From the NCBI RefSeq assembly GCF_034314165.1, contig NZ_JAVIWK010000001.1:2929001-2993000 (forward strand): a stretch of 64,000 nt of DNA. Reading direction: 5' to 3'. The translations under genes were made by a program, and so were the position numbers. A model generated the notes under the pieces. That model made no database searches. It worked only from the letters and a program-made list of their open reading frames with translations, and was not told the DNA's origin. Origin of the DNA: Pseudomonas sp. Bout1. Its GTDB lineage: Bacteria; Pseudomonadota; Gammaproteobacteria; Pseudomonadales; Pseudomonadaceae. Shown here in pieces: positions 44,913 to 52,597 of the stretch; the first letter of the stretch is position 1; each line of letters starts with the position of its first letter.

Positions 44913-47006
44913 ATGGCGCAAACGCTGTTCAAGCTTTTCTTCACCCAGCGGCTGGCGGCCCTGGCCAGTACCGAGTCATTGCGGGCCATACGCGAGGGGC
45001 TGCTGTGGATCCTGCCATGCCTGCTGGTGTCGGCGGGTTTCCTGATTCTGTCCGAATGCGCCCGTGTGCTGGGTTTCGACCCGCAGGTGGTGGCCTTCCT
45101 CGCGGGGTTGCACAACCAGATCAGCTCGGTAATTCCGTTGCTGGTGGCCGCCTCCATCGGTTACATGCTCGCGATCCAGCACCGCCTGCCGCAACTGCCG
45201 GTGGCGTTCCTGTGCCTGGCCCATGTGGTGATCGCAACGTTTGTGCTGCGCGATTTTCCCCGGGCGTCGGCGACCTTCGTGTTGTTCATCGCCATTGCCT
45301 CGCCGCTGATCAATGTGCCCGCCATTGGCTGGCTGCACCGGCGTCGCTGGACCCGGTTGATCAACGAAGACCTGGTGGGACACAACCTCAAGGGCACCAT
45401 CAATATGGTGGTGCCGGGGGCGATCACGGCGCTCGTGCTGGTGCTCGTGTTGTCGTTGCTGTTGCAGGTTCCGCAGGTGGCGCAGCTTCAGGGGCCACAA
45501 GTGCTTGATGCACTGGAGACGCCCTATGGCAGTGGCCTGTTTGTGACGCTGATGAATTCGCTGCTGTGGTTTTTTGGCATCCATGGTGTGTACGCCATGC
45601 AGCCGTTGTTTGACGTGTTGGACCAAGCCGTTGTGCTCAACAACGCGGCGATGGCCGCGGGCGAACCGGTCAAATATTTGCTGAACGGCGGCTTGCTGGG
45701 CAGTTTCGCGTTTATCGGCGGCTCGGGTGGTGCGTTGTGCCTGCTGACGGCGATCCTGCTGTGTTCCAAGAGCAAGTCCATGCGCCTGGTGGCGATGGCC
45801 AGCCTGCCGCTATCCCTGTTCAATGTCAGCGAAGTGCTGTTGTTTGGCTTGCCGATTATCCTCAATCCGCGTCTGTTCATTCCCTTTCTGCTGGTGCCGG
45901 CGTTCAACGCGATGCTGGCGCTGACGGTGGTGCAGATTGGCTGGGTGTCGCCGGCGGTGGTCAGTGTGCCGTTTACCGCGCCGGTATTGCTCAACGCCTA
46001 TTTGAGTACCCACGGTGACCTCGCGGCGGTGCTGCTGCAGGTGCTGCTGCTGGGGGTGGGCACGTTGATTTATGCGCCCTATGTGCGAGCGATCAACCGC
46101 CAGGCCACGGAAGGCGGCACGGTGTATTTGAAGTCGCTGGACATGACCTTTCGCGGCCTGGAAGAAAAGGGTCGCTTGCTGGAACTGGACCCGGTGATGG
46201 CGTCCCATAAAGCCCAGGCGCGCCAGACCAGTGAGTTAAGCCATATCCAGCAGATCAGCGACTATGAGTTTTACCTGGAATTCCAGCCGCAGGTTTCTAC
46301 CCTGACCGGGCTGTGCACCGGTTGTGAAGCGTTGATGCGCGCACGGGATGTCGAGGGCACGGTGCATTCGCCCTGGGAGTTCCTGCAATGGTTGGCCCAT
46401 GCCAGGTTGATGCCCGACGTGGATGTGTGGGTGGCATCCCAGGCCGTGCGGCAATACCAGAGGTGGCAGAAGGTCGGGTTTACGTTGCCGATGACGATCA
46501 ATATTTCCAGCGCCACGCTGACGACCCCGGCGTATGGCGACCGGCTGGTGGAGATACTGGCCCAGGCCCACGGGCAGGTGTCGGTGGAGATCACCGAGGA
46601 TGCGTTGGTGGGGGATATACAGGGCACGCGGCAGATGATCGAGAAGCTGCAGGCGATTGGTGCCAAGGTGTATATCGACGACTTTGGAACCGGGTTTTCG
46701 GCGCTGAGTTATTTGCACCAGTTCCCGGTGGATTTCATCAAGATCGATCGCAGTTTTGTGGTGGCCCAGCATGACCCAAAGGGCGCCCAGGTGTTGACCG
46801 GGATGTTGCGGTTTTGCGAGGCGCTCAACCTTGGCGTAGTGGTCGAGGGGGTTGAGACCGCCGAGCAGCTTGCGTTTTTTCAGTCGGGCTCGGAGTTGAT
46901 CATTCAGGGCTGGTATTTCAGCAAGGCAATACCGGGTGATGAGCTGGAGCGGTTTGTGCGGGGACGGTACGCCCAGATGCACCCTGGCGCTCCAGAACCC
47001 CTCTGA
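44913..47006 (+). CDS. PTS EIIC membrane domain fused to an EAL c-di-GMP phosphodiesterase
   Basis: 697 residues. Residues ~20-390 form a PTS EIIC-type channel with about ten spans and the family-like segments HGVYAMQPLFD and GGSGGALCLL. Residues ~447-690 are an EAL domain with every catalytic motif: CEALMR (near 471), NISSATL, EITEDAL, DDFGTG (near 588), DFIKIDRSF, EGVETAEQL and a final QGWYF. I start at ATG 44913 after GAGGGACAGG; the longer frame is antisense to the hydrolase. No EIIA or EIIB gene is near, so sugar binding may signal rather than transport. The last 89 bases overlap the convergent LysR gene. Confidence 0.88.
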   Translation: MAQTLFKLFFTQRLAALASTESLRAIREGLLWILPCLLVSAGFLILSECARVLGFDPQVVAFLAGLHNQISSVIPLLVAASIGYMLAIQHRLPQLPVAFLCLAHVVIATFVLRDFPRASATFVLFIAIASPLINVPAIGWLHRRRWTRLINEDLVGHNLKGTINMVVPGAITALVLVLVLSLLLQVPQVAQLQGPQVLDALETPYGSGLFVTLMNSLLWFFGIHGVYAMQPLFDVLDQAVVLNNAAMAAGEPVKYLLNGGLLGSFAFIGGSGGALCLLTAILLCSKSKSMRLVAMASLPLSLFNVSEVLLFGLPIILNPRLFIPFLLVPAFNAMLALTVVQIGWVSPAVVSVPFTAPVLLNAYLSTHGDLAAVLLQVLLLGVGTLIYAPYVRAINRQATEGGTVYLKSLDMTFRGLEEKGRLLELDPVMASHKAQARQTSELSHIQQISDYEFYLEFQPQVSTLTGLCTGCEALMRARDVEGTVHSPWEFLQWLAHARLMPDVDVWVASQAVRQYQRWQKVGFTLPMTINISSATLTTPAYGDRLVEILAQAHGQVSVEITEDALVGDIQGTRQMIEKLQAIGAKVYIDDFGTGFSALSYLHQFPVDFIKIDRSFVVAQHDPKGAQVLTGMLRFCEALNLGVVVEGVETAEQLAFFQSGSELIIQGWYFSKAIPGDELERFVRGRYAQMHPGAPEPL

Positions 47007-47850
47007 AGGTTGCACTCAAGGCCCGCAACGTTTCGCGGGAGCGGCCATCACTGATCCGGCTGTGCAGCACGATTTCACTGACGGGCAACGTCGGCAACCC
47101 GTACTGTTCGCTGACGTCCACCGCGCCTGCCGGCGCCACTCGCCGGGCCAGCGCCGCCACGCCCAGGCCGGCGCTGACCGCCGCGCCCACTGCCATGACG
47201 CCGCCGCCCACGAACACTTCAGTCCAATCAATACGCGCCTCGTCCAGCGCCCGCACCGCGAGTTGGCGCACGCCGCAGGGCGAGGCCATGGTTGCCATGC
47301 GCAGCGGTGTGCCCGGGGTGTGCTGCCAGGTCGGTGCGGCGAACCAGCCAAAGCCCTCAACCACCAACACCTCACCGTCCTGGCGGTCGCCCTCGTTGCG
47401 CACGATTACCGCGTCCAGTTCATTGCGGTCGAACGCTGCGACCAGGTCCCGCGACGAGGCAATCCGTACCTCCAGGATCACCAGCGGGTCGTACGCCGTG
47501 AGGCGACTGAGCCACAGCGGCAAGTCTGGCCCGGCCACGTGGTCGCTGATGCCGATCACCAGCCGCCGTGGCGCGCCGTTGCCCATGTCACCCAAAGCGC
47601 GTTCGTGCGCGTTGAGCAGTGCACGGGCGGCGACGATGAACTGCTCGCCCTGAGGCGACAGCCGCACATGCCTCGGCGTGCGCACCAGCAGGCGGTAGCC
47701 GAGGCGCTCTTCGAGGCGCTTGAGCTTGAGGCTGATGGCCGCCTGTGACGTGTCCAGGGCCTGGGCCGCTCGGGTGAAACTGGCGAAATCGGCCACCAGA
47801 ACAAAAGCCTGCACGGTGTCGATATCCAGCGGTTTGAGTGCGTCGGTCAT
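46918..47850 (-). CDS. LysR-family transcriptional regulator
   Basis: 310 residues. N-terminal winged helix (FVLVADFASFTRAAQALDTSQAAISLKLKRLE) and a C-terminal effector domain. Divergent from the DUF4865-type gene with a perfect T-N11-A palindrome between them, so it most likely controls that gene and itself. Its last 89 bases overlap the EIIC-EAL coding region on the other strand; the final 20 residues look loose and Pro/Thr-rich, as expected for overlapping sequence. Confidence 0.88.
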   Translation of the reverse strand: MTDALKPLDIDTVQAFVLVADFASFTRAAQALDTSQAAISLKLKRLEERLGYRLLVRTPRHVRLSPQGEQFIVAARALLNAHERALGDMGNGAPRRLVIGISDHVAGPDLPLWLSRLTAYDPLVILEVRIASSRDLVAAFDRNELDAVIVRNEGDRQDGEVLVVEGFGWFAAPTWQHTPGTPLRMATMASPCGVRQLAVRALDEARIDWTEVFVGGGVMAVGAAVSAGLGVAALARRVAPAGAVDVSEQYGLPTLPVSEIVLHSRISDGRSRETLRALSATFRGVLERQGASGRTVPAQTAPAHHPVLPC

Positions 47851-47860
47851 TTCGAATCCT

Positions 47861-47883
47861 TATCACACTTATATCGGGTGATA
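47861..47883. promoter_or_regulatory. LysR operator TATCAC-N11-GTGATA
   Basis: Perfect inverted repeat with the T-N11-A spacing of LysR-type sites, in the 89-bp gap between the divergent LysR and DUF4865-type genes. Confidence 0.7.
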
Positions 47884-47939
47884 TCTTGCTGAAATCATGC
47901 CCGCTGCGCAAGCTGGCCACTCATCTGAACAGGAGCGCC

Positions 47940-48497
47940 ATGATGTTTGCCAAACAGTATTCACACCGCTTGCCAGCCGATTACCCGATGGAGGTGATCC
48001 GTGAGCGCGCCGCCAGGTTGGGGCCGCAGTGGGATCACGCCGAGGGTTTGCTGTTCAAGGCGTTTATCGCCCAGGAGCAAGGGCAGGGGCCGGGCGTGGG
48101 CAACCTGTATGCGTCGGTTTATCTGTGGTCCGATCCGCTGCAGGCCGCAGACTTTTTACTCGGCGAACGTTTTCAGAAGGTGTTGGACAGTTTTGGCCAG
48201 CCACACATTGAGTCCTGGTTACCGCTGGATCTGCAGCGAGGCCCGGCGCAAAACGCCTTGAGCCTGTATCGGGAAGAGTGGGCACTGGCGCCGGGGGCCG
48301 ACCGGGCGCACATACTGGTCGCAGAAAAAGCGCGTAATCAGCGGATCGCAGACAGCCGCGATAACTTTGCCGTGTTTCTGGCGCTGGATGTGCAGGCGTG
48401 GAAGCTGGTGCGCATCACCTTGTCGGGCCAGGCATTGGATGCGAGCCATCCGGGCAGTGGATACGAGGTGTTTTACCTGGCGCGGCCGGGGGTGTGA
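47940..48497 (+). CDS. DUF4865-type protein
   Basis: 185 residues, soluble. It begins FAKQYSHRLPADYPMEVIRERAARLG, which I associate with DUF4865, and has FKAFIAQEQGQGPGVGNLYASVYLW in the middle. AGGAG precedes two adjacent ATGs (47940 and 47943); the second has better spacing. Paired with the divergent LysR gene. Function unknown; often linked to small-molecule monooxygenase-like ligand binding, but I cannot confirm this. Confidence 0.75.
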   Translation: MMFAKQYSHRLPADYPMEVIRERAARLGPQWDHAEGLLFKAFIAQEQGQGPGVGNLYASVYLWSDPLQAADFLLGERFQKVLDSFGQPHIESWLPLDLQRGPAQNALSLYREEWALAPGADRAHILVAEKARNQRIADSRDNFAVFLALDVQAWKLVRITLSGQALDASHPGSGYEVFYLARPGV

Positions 48498-48503
48498 ATG
48501 CCG

Positions 48504-48529
48504 GTAGCCGCCGGTCCGTCGGCGGCTAC
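48504..48529. terminator. Hairpin between DUF4865-type and cbtA genes
   Basis: GTAGCCGCCG and CGGCGGCTAC form a perfect 10-bp stem with a 6-base loop between two convergent genes. There is no T tract, so termination strength is uncertain. Confidence 0.5.
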
Positions 48530-48537
48530 GCGTGCCA

Positions 48538-49266
48538 TCAGGAGTTGAGGCGTGCGCGGGGCTGGCTCAACTTGCGCTCGGCCACGGTGCCGAACACCAG
48601 GCCCAGAGTGGTCCACAGCACCAGTTGAATCCCCAGCGAGGCCACGCGGAATTTCCACAGCAACACCGCCGAGAATTGCTCAGGCACTTCATTGATGGTC
48701 GGGAACAAATTGCCGGCCACCGACACGATCACGATGTACAGCGCCACACCCAGAATCGCGCCGGCCCACACGCCACGGCTGGCAATCAGCTTGCGTGCGG
48801 CGTTGATCGCAATCACGGCGGCTGTCACTGACACCAGCAGCATCAGGAAGAACAGCTTGGTGCGTTGTGCGATGGTGGCCGGGTCGCCCACCGAAGGCGG
48901 GTTGGCCGGGTACTTGAGCCCCGGCACCACGATGATCGTCACAAACGCGGCCAAGGCCAGCAGCGCCGCCAGGCCACGCGGGCCGACCTTGCCGATGCGG
49001 CCCAGGGAGTAGGCGAACACCAACGCGAAAATGCCGCCCAGGGATACGCTGTACACCACCACACCGGTGAACAGGCCGAAGGTACTTTGTACTTCGCGGC
49101 TCACCAGTTCTTCTTCCGGCGCGTCGCCGTGCATCTGTGCCATTTTATCTTCGAAGGCAATGGCCTTGTCGATCTGCGGCTCACCAAAGGTCTTGGCGAA
49201 ACCGAACGCCAGGATGCCGGCCAGCAAGCCCACCAGCATCCCGCGAACGAGTAAATGCCCTGTCAT
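48538..49266 (-). CDS. cbtA: Predicted cobalt transporter subunit CbtA
   Basis: 242 residues, five predicted spans. CbtA features: VRGMLVGLLAGILAFGFAKTFGEPQID near the start and the EEELVSREVQSTFGLFTG loop, with VPGLKYPANPP in the middle. CbtAB is proposed to bring cobalt in for B12 synthesis. Start at MTGHLLVRG. It follows cbtB by 15 bp and is under the same cobalamin riboswitch. cobF lies on the other side of the riboswitch. Confidence 0.92.
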   Translation of the reverse strand: MTGHLLVRGMLVGLLAGILAFGFAKTFGEPQIDKAIAFEDKMAQMHGDAPEEELVSREVQSTFGLFTGVVVYSVSLGGIFALVFAYSLGRIGKVGPRGLAALLALAAFVTIIVVPGLKYPANPPSVGDPATIAQRTKLFFLMLLVSVTAAVIAINAARKLIASRGVWAGAILGVALYIVIVSVAGNLFPTINEVPEQFSAVLLWKFRVASLGIQLVLWTTLGLVFGTVAERKLSQPRARLNS

Positions 49267-49281
49267 GTCGTCACACTCCAA

Positions 49282-49494
49282 TCAATGGCAGGGGAAACCT
49301 AGCAGGTGACGACCGTCGTGCACAAACTCATGCACGTACATGCCTTTGAATACGGCGGTTGCGCCTTGCTCGGCGCCGACGAAGTAAATCGCCAGCAACA
49401 GCAGCAGGCCGCCGAAAATCGCCCAAGGCAGAATTTCGCCCAGGGGAATGGACGGTATTGAAAGGTCGGAGTCGGTTGCAGCGGTATAAGCCAT
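49282..49494 (-). CDS. cbtB: Predicted cobalt transporter subunit CbtB
   Basis: 70 residues: one membrane span (ILPWAIFGGLLLLLAIYFVGAEQGA) followed by a His-rich end HEFVHDGRHLLGFPCH, the CbtB metal-binding signature. Start at MAYTAATDSD with GGAGG upstream; the longer frame runs through the riboswitch. It is the first gene after the cobalamin riboswitch. Confidence 0.92.
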   Translation of the reverse strand: MAYTAATDSDLSIPSIPLGEILPWAIFGGLLLLLAIYFVGAEQGATAVFKGMYVHEFVHDGRHLLGFPCH

Positions 49495-49509
49495 GAGAAC
49501 CTCCAGGGA

Positions 49510-49650
49510 TGACGCGTCCCGAAATGGATAGCGAGTTGGCTGAAACAGGGTCTGGCTTACGGCTATCAGGCCGAATACAGTGGCGCGACCGCGCCGGCGT
49601 TGAACCGGCTTCCTGTTGCAGAATGGTTGAAACATATTGAAACAACTTGC
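49510..49650 (-). promoter_or_regulatory. Cobalamin riboswitch of cbtBA
   Basis: On the minus strand the leader has GGAAGCCGGTTCAACGCCGG, then GCGGTCGCGCCACTGTA (the B12 box) and further down GTAAGCCAGACCCTG, in the order of the cobalamin aptamer. It ends just before the cbtB ribosome site. High B12 would shut off cbtBA. Exact ends are approximate. Confidence 0.8.
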
Positions 49651-49692
49651 CGAGTCTACGCCGACTGCACCTTAAAACCAGAGCGATTTGTT

Positions 49693-50256
49693 ATGCAGGC
49701 CACCCGTTTAACCCTTGTTTCCCACGCCAGCACCCGTGCCCAGAAGCGGGCACGCTTTGCGCTGGATGAGCCGGTGGAAATGGACTGGCAACCCGCGGCG
49801 TTGTCCCAGGCGCCGCGCTTCAAGCGCGCGCCCCGGGTGTTCTGCGGCCCAGAGGCGCGTACCCGGCAGACGGCGATGCTGTTTGCAGCCGATGCTGCGG
49901 TTGAAACCGCCCTGCGCGATTGCGATTTCGGTCGTTGGCAAGGGCTGGCCATTGATGAGGTCCAGCAGGCTGAACCCGAAGCGCTGCAGGCCTGGTTGAC
50001 CGACAGCGCCTCGGCGCCCCACGGTGGCGAATCGGTAGTGCAACTGTGTGAACGAGTAGGGCAGTGGTTGCAGTCCCTTGAGCAAATGCCGGGGCATGTG
50101 CTGGCCGTGACCCACCCGTTTGTCATCCGCGCGGCGCTGTTGCACGTTATGCAATGCCCGCCCTCACAGTTCAACCTGATCGACGTCGAGCCGCTGTCAT
50201 CCACCGAACTGCGCTTCAACGGCCGTTGGCGCCTGCGCCTGGAAACTCACGCCTGA
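49693..50256 (+). CDS. Histidine-phosphatase-fold protein next to cobF
   Basis: 187 residues, phosphoglycerate-mutase/CobC fold. Motif 1 is LVSHAST in place of the usual RHG; the later EARTRQTA and VTHPFVIR match the second Arg and His sites, and GGESVVQLCERVGQWL matches the acid region. The lost first Arg suggests altered or weak phosphatase activity. Start at ATG 49693 (MQATRLTLV); the longer frame enters the riboswitch side. It precedes cobF, so a role in cobalamin synthesis (alpha-ribazole phosphatase-like) is possible but unproven. Confidence 0.75.
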   Translation: MQATRLTLVSHASTRAQKRARFALDEPVEMDWQPAALSQAPRFKRAPRVFCGPEARTRQTAMLFAADAAVETALRDCDFGRWQGLAIDEVQQAEPEALQAWLTDSASAPHGGESVVQLCERVGQWLQSLEQMPGHVLAVTHPFVIRAALLHVMQCPPSQFNLIDVEPLSSTELRFNGRWRLRLETHA

Positions 50257-50314
50257 CGCCCCGAACATGGCAAAATCCGCTCCCCGCATCGAGAACACCC
50301 ATGAAGACTTTCCC

Positions 50315-51070
50315 ATGAAACGCATCCTGATCATCGGCATTGGCGCCGGCAACCCTGACTACATCACGATGCAGGCGGTCAAGGCGCTCAACCGCACCGA
50401 CGTGTTTTTCCTGATGGACAAGGGCCAGAGCAAGGACAAGCTGATCGACCTGCGCCGGGAAATCTGCGCGACCTACATCACCGATCACGCCCACCGTTTT
50501 GTCGAGGCCGATTGCCCCGAGCGTGTACGCGGTGACATCGACTACACCACCGCCGTGAAGGACCTGAACCGCGACAAGCAACAGACCTTCGAGCGAATGA
50601 TCAATGAAGAAATGGCCGACGGCGAAGTCGGCGCCTTCCTGGCCTGGGGTGATCCGGCGCTGTACGACAGCACCATTCGTATCCTGCAGGCGATCCTGGC
50701 CAGTGGCAGTTGCGCGTTCGAGTTTGAGGTGATCCCCGGGATTACCAGCGTCCAGGCCTTGGCGGCCCAGCACAAAGTGCCGTTGAACCGCATTGGCCGC
50801 TCCATCGAAATTACCACCGGGCGCCGGTTGGCGGCAGGGCAGGCAAGTGATGCCGACACCCTGGTTGTCATGCTGGATGCTGAAGACTCCTACCGCACCG
50901 TGGCCGATCAGGACCTGGATATCTATTGGGGCGCCTACCTGGGTACGCCGGACGAAATCCTGATCAGCGGCAAGGTTGCCGAAGTGGCCGAAGAGATCGA
51001 ACGGGTGCGCAAGGCGGCGCGCCAGGCCAATGGCTGGATCATGGATACCTATTTGTTGCGCAAACCCTGA
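50315..51070 (+). CDS. cobF: Precorrin-6A synthase (deacetylating) CobF
   Basis: 251 residues, a SAM-dependent uroporphyrin/precorrin methyltransferase fold. It has GIGAGNPDYITMQAVKAL, GAFLAWGDPALYDST (the substrate loop) and VIPGITSVQALAA. CobF methylates C1 of precorrin-5 in the aerobic B12 route and releases acetate. Start at MKRILIIG; a longer frame from 50267 adds 16 residues with no good ribosome site. No other cob gene is in the window, so the rest of the pathway must lie elsewhere. Confidence 0.9.
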   Translation: MKRILIIGIGAGNPDYITMQAVKALNRTDVFFLMDKGQSKDKLIDLRREICATYITDHAHRFVEADCPERVRGDIDYTTAVKDLNRDKQQTFERMINEEMADGEVGAFLAWGDPALYDSTIRILQAILASGSCAFEFEVIPGITSVQALAAQHKVPLNRIGRSIEITTGRRLAAGQASDADTLVVMLDAEDSYRTVADQDLDIYWGAYLGTPDEILISGKVAEVAEEIERVRKAARQANGWIMDTYLLRKP

Positions 51071-51082
51071 AGGTTGATGCCC

Positions 51083-51802
51083 ATGCTCAAACTGATCGCC
51101 CTCTCATTGGCGCTGTTTACCAGCGCTGCCCATGCCGAAGCCAAACTGCACACGGACCTGCCGCTGCCTTACCTGGAGCAAACCCAAAGCGATGCGCGCA
51201 ACGAGCCATTGGTGATCTTCCTGCATGGGTATGGCAGTGACGAGGCCGACTTGTTCGGGCTCAAGGATCGCTTGCCGTCGACCTGGACCTACCTGTCTGC
51301 GCGGGCACCGATGCCGGTGGAAGGCGGCGGTTATCGCTGGTTCCGCAAGAAGCCGGGCGACGGCGATTTTGATGGCGAAACCGTCGATTTGCAGGGCAGC
51401 GCGAAGCTGATCGAAGCCTTCGTCGCCCAGGCCACCGCCAAGTACCACACACAACCCGAGCGGGTATTCCTGGTGGGTTTCAGCCAGGGCGCGATCATGT
51501 CGTACGAGGTAGGACTACGGCACCCCGAGATGCTGCGCGGGATTGCAGCGTTGAGCGGCAGTGTGCTGCCGGTGCTCAAGGCCGAGCTCAAGCCGGATGC
51601 ACGACTGGGCAAACTGGCGATTTTTATCGGTCACGGCACACTGGACCAGGCGCTGCCCTACTACTCGGCAACGCGGGCCAACGAGGCGTTGCAGGGGATT
51701 GGCCTCACACCGCAATTCCACGGCTACCCGGGGATGATTCATACCGTCGGTGAGGCGGAATTACAGGACTTGAAGCAGTGGCTGGAAAACAGCCTGCGCT
51801 GA
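51083..51802 (+). CDS. Secreted alpha/beta hydrolase (carboxylesterase/phospholipase type)
   Basis: 239 residues with a signal peptide (LKLIALSLALFTSAAHA). Alpha/beta fold: oxyanion HGYGSDEADLF, nucleophile GFSQG, Asp in HGTLDQALP and His in GMIHTVG. This is the phospholipase/carboxylesterase family, acting here in the periplasm or outside. I start at ATG 51083, with AAGG nine bases upstream. It follows cobF by 12 bp but shares no obvious pathway. Confidence 0.85.
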   Translation: MLKLIALSLALFTSAAHAEAKLHTDLPLPYLEQTQSDARNEPLVIFLHGYGSDEADLFGLKDRLPSTWTYLSARAPMPVEGGGYRWFRKKPGDGDFDGETVDLQGSAKLIEAFVAQATAKYHTQPERVFLVGFSQGAIMSYEVGLRHPEMLRGIAALSGSVLPVLKAELKPDARLGKLAIFIGHGTLDQALPYYSATRANEALQGIGLTPQFHGYPGMIHTVGEAELQDLKQWLENSLR

Positions 51803-51828
51803 ATCCGGCGATGTGAATGCGATAAAAA

Positions 51829-51918
51829 TGTGGGAGCTGGCTTGCCTGCGATAGCGGTGTATCAGTCGCCAAAAACAGTGACTGGTCAATCGCTATCGCA
51901 GGCAAGCCAGTTCCCACA
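51829..51918. repeat. REP-type inverted repeat pair
   Basis: TGTGGGAGCTGGCTTGCC at the left and its complement at the right (one base differs in the arm) flank a centre of about 50 bp. Same class as 691-778 and 9311-9400, between convergent genes. Confidence 0.85.
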
Positions 51919-51946
51919 TTAGATTTTCATTGTCAGGTAAACCGGG

Positions 51947-52525
51947 TTATCTACCGCCAATAATCTGTTTCACCAACAGCGCATGACCGGCTTCATCATC
52001 CGCCCGGGAAATAGCCTGTACCACCAACTGGTGGCTCCCGGAACCGGTGAGGAATGTAGAGCTCAGTGTCTTGCCGCCGCCCATGGTCGCGGTGCTGTCG
52101 ACCTGGCGCAGGGCCAGGCCTTTAACCGTGAGTTTCTTCTCGGCGCCTTTCTTGAAGTCTGGCAGGGCAGCGCTTTGTTCCTTGACGAAATCCGCCACGG
52201 CGCTGTCGAGGAACTGCGGGTCGTTGTCCTTGATCAGGCCGGCGACACTCGGTTTTTCGACGACAAAAATCACGCTTTTGGTGGCCTGGTCGCTGTACAT
52301 CGTACCGTTGGCGCCTGCGGTGCCGTGTTCGGCATCACCGGCCGGCAGTGGGTCGGCCAGGTACGACTTGGGCAAGTTGAAGCTGAACTTGCCGTCGAGG
52401 GTGGAGATGGTCTGGGTGGCGGTTTTCTGCGCCGCAGGCTTACTGGCGGCGAGGACTTGGCTGGCGCCGAAGCCGGCAGCCAGCGCGAGGGCCAAGAGGG
52501 CTGCGGTCTTGCTGAGGGTGGCCAT
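51947..52525 (-). CDS. Secreted DcrB/PsbP-like protein
   Basis: 192 residues with a signal peptide (TAALLALALAAGFGASQVLAA). The mature part reads FSFNLPKSYLADPLPAG and later SVIFVVEKPSVAG and LTGSGSHQLVVQAISRADDEAGHALLVKQII, the general look of small DcrB/PsbP-like periplasmic proteins. No lipobox. Function unknown. Separated from the antiporter gene by 72 bp on the same strand. Confidence 0.65.
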   Translation of the reverse strand: MATLSKTAALLALALAAGFGASQVLAASKPAAQKTATQTISTLDGKFSFNLPKSYLADPLPAGDAEHGTAGANGTMYSDQATKSVIFVVEKPSVAGLIKDNDPQFLDSAVADFVKEQSAALPDFKKGAEKKLTVKGLALRQVDSTATMGGGKTLSSTFLTGSGSHQLVVQAISRADDEAGHALLVKQIIGGR

Positions 52526-52597
52526 GAAGCTCTCCAGGGATGAACGAAATTGCGCCGTATTCTGTCAGAAAATTCGCAAGATCGTTCATCTCCGTCC

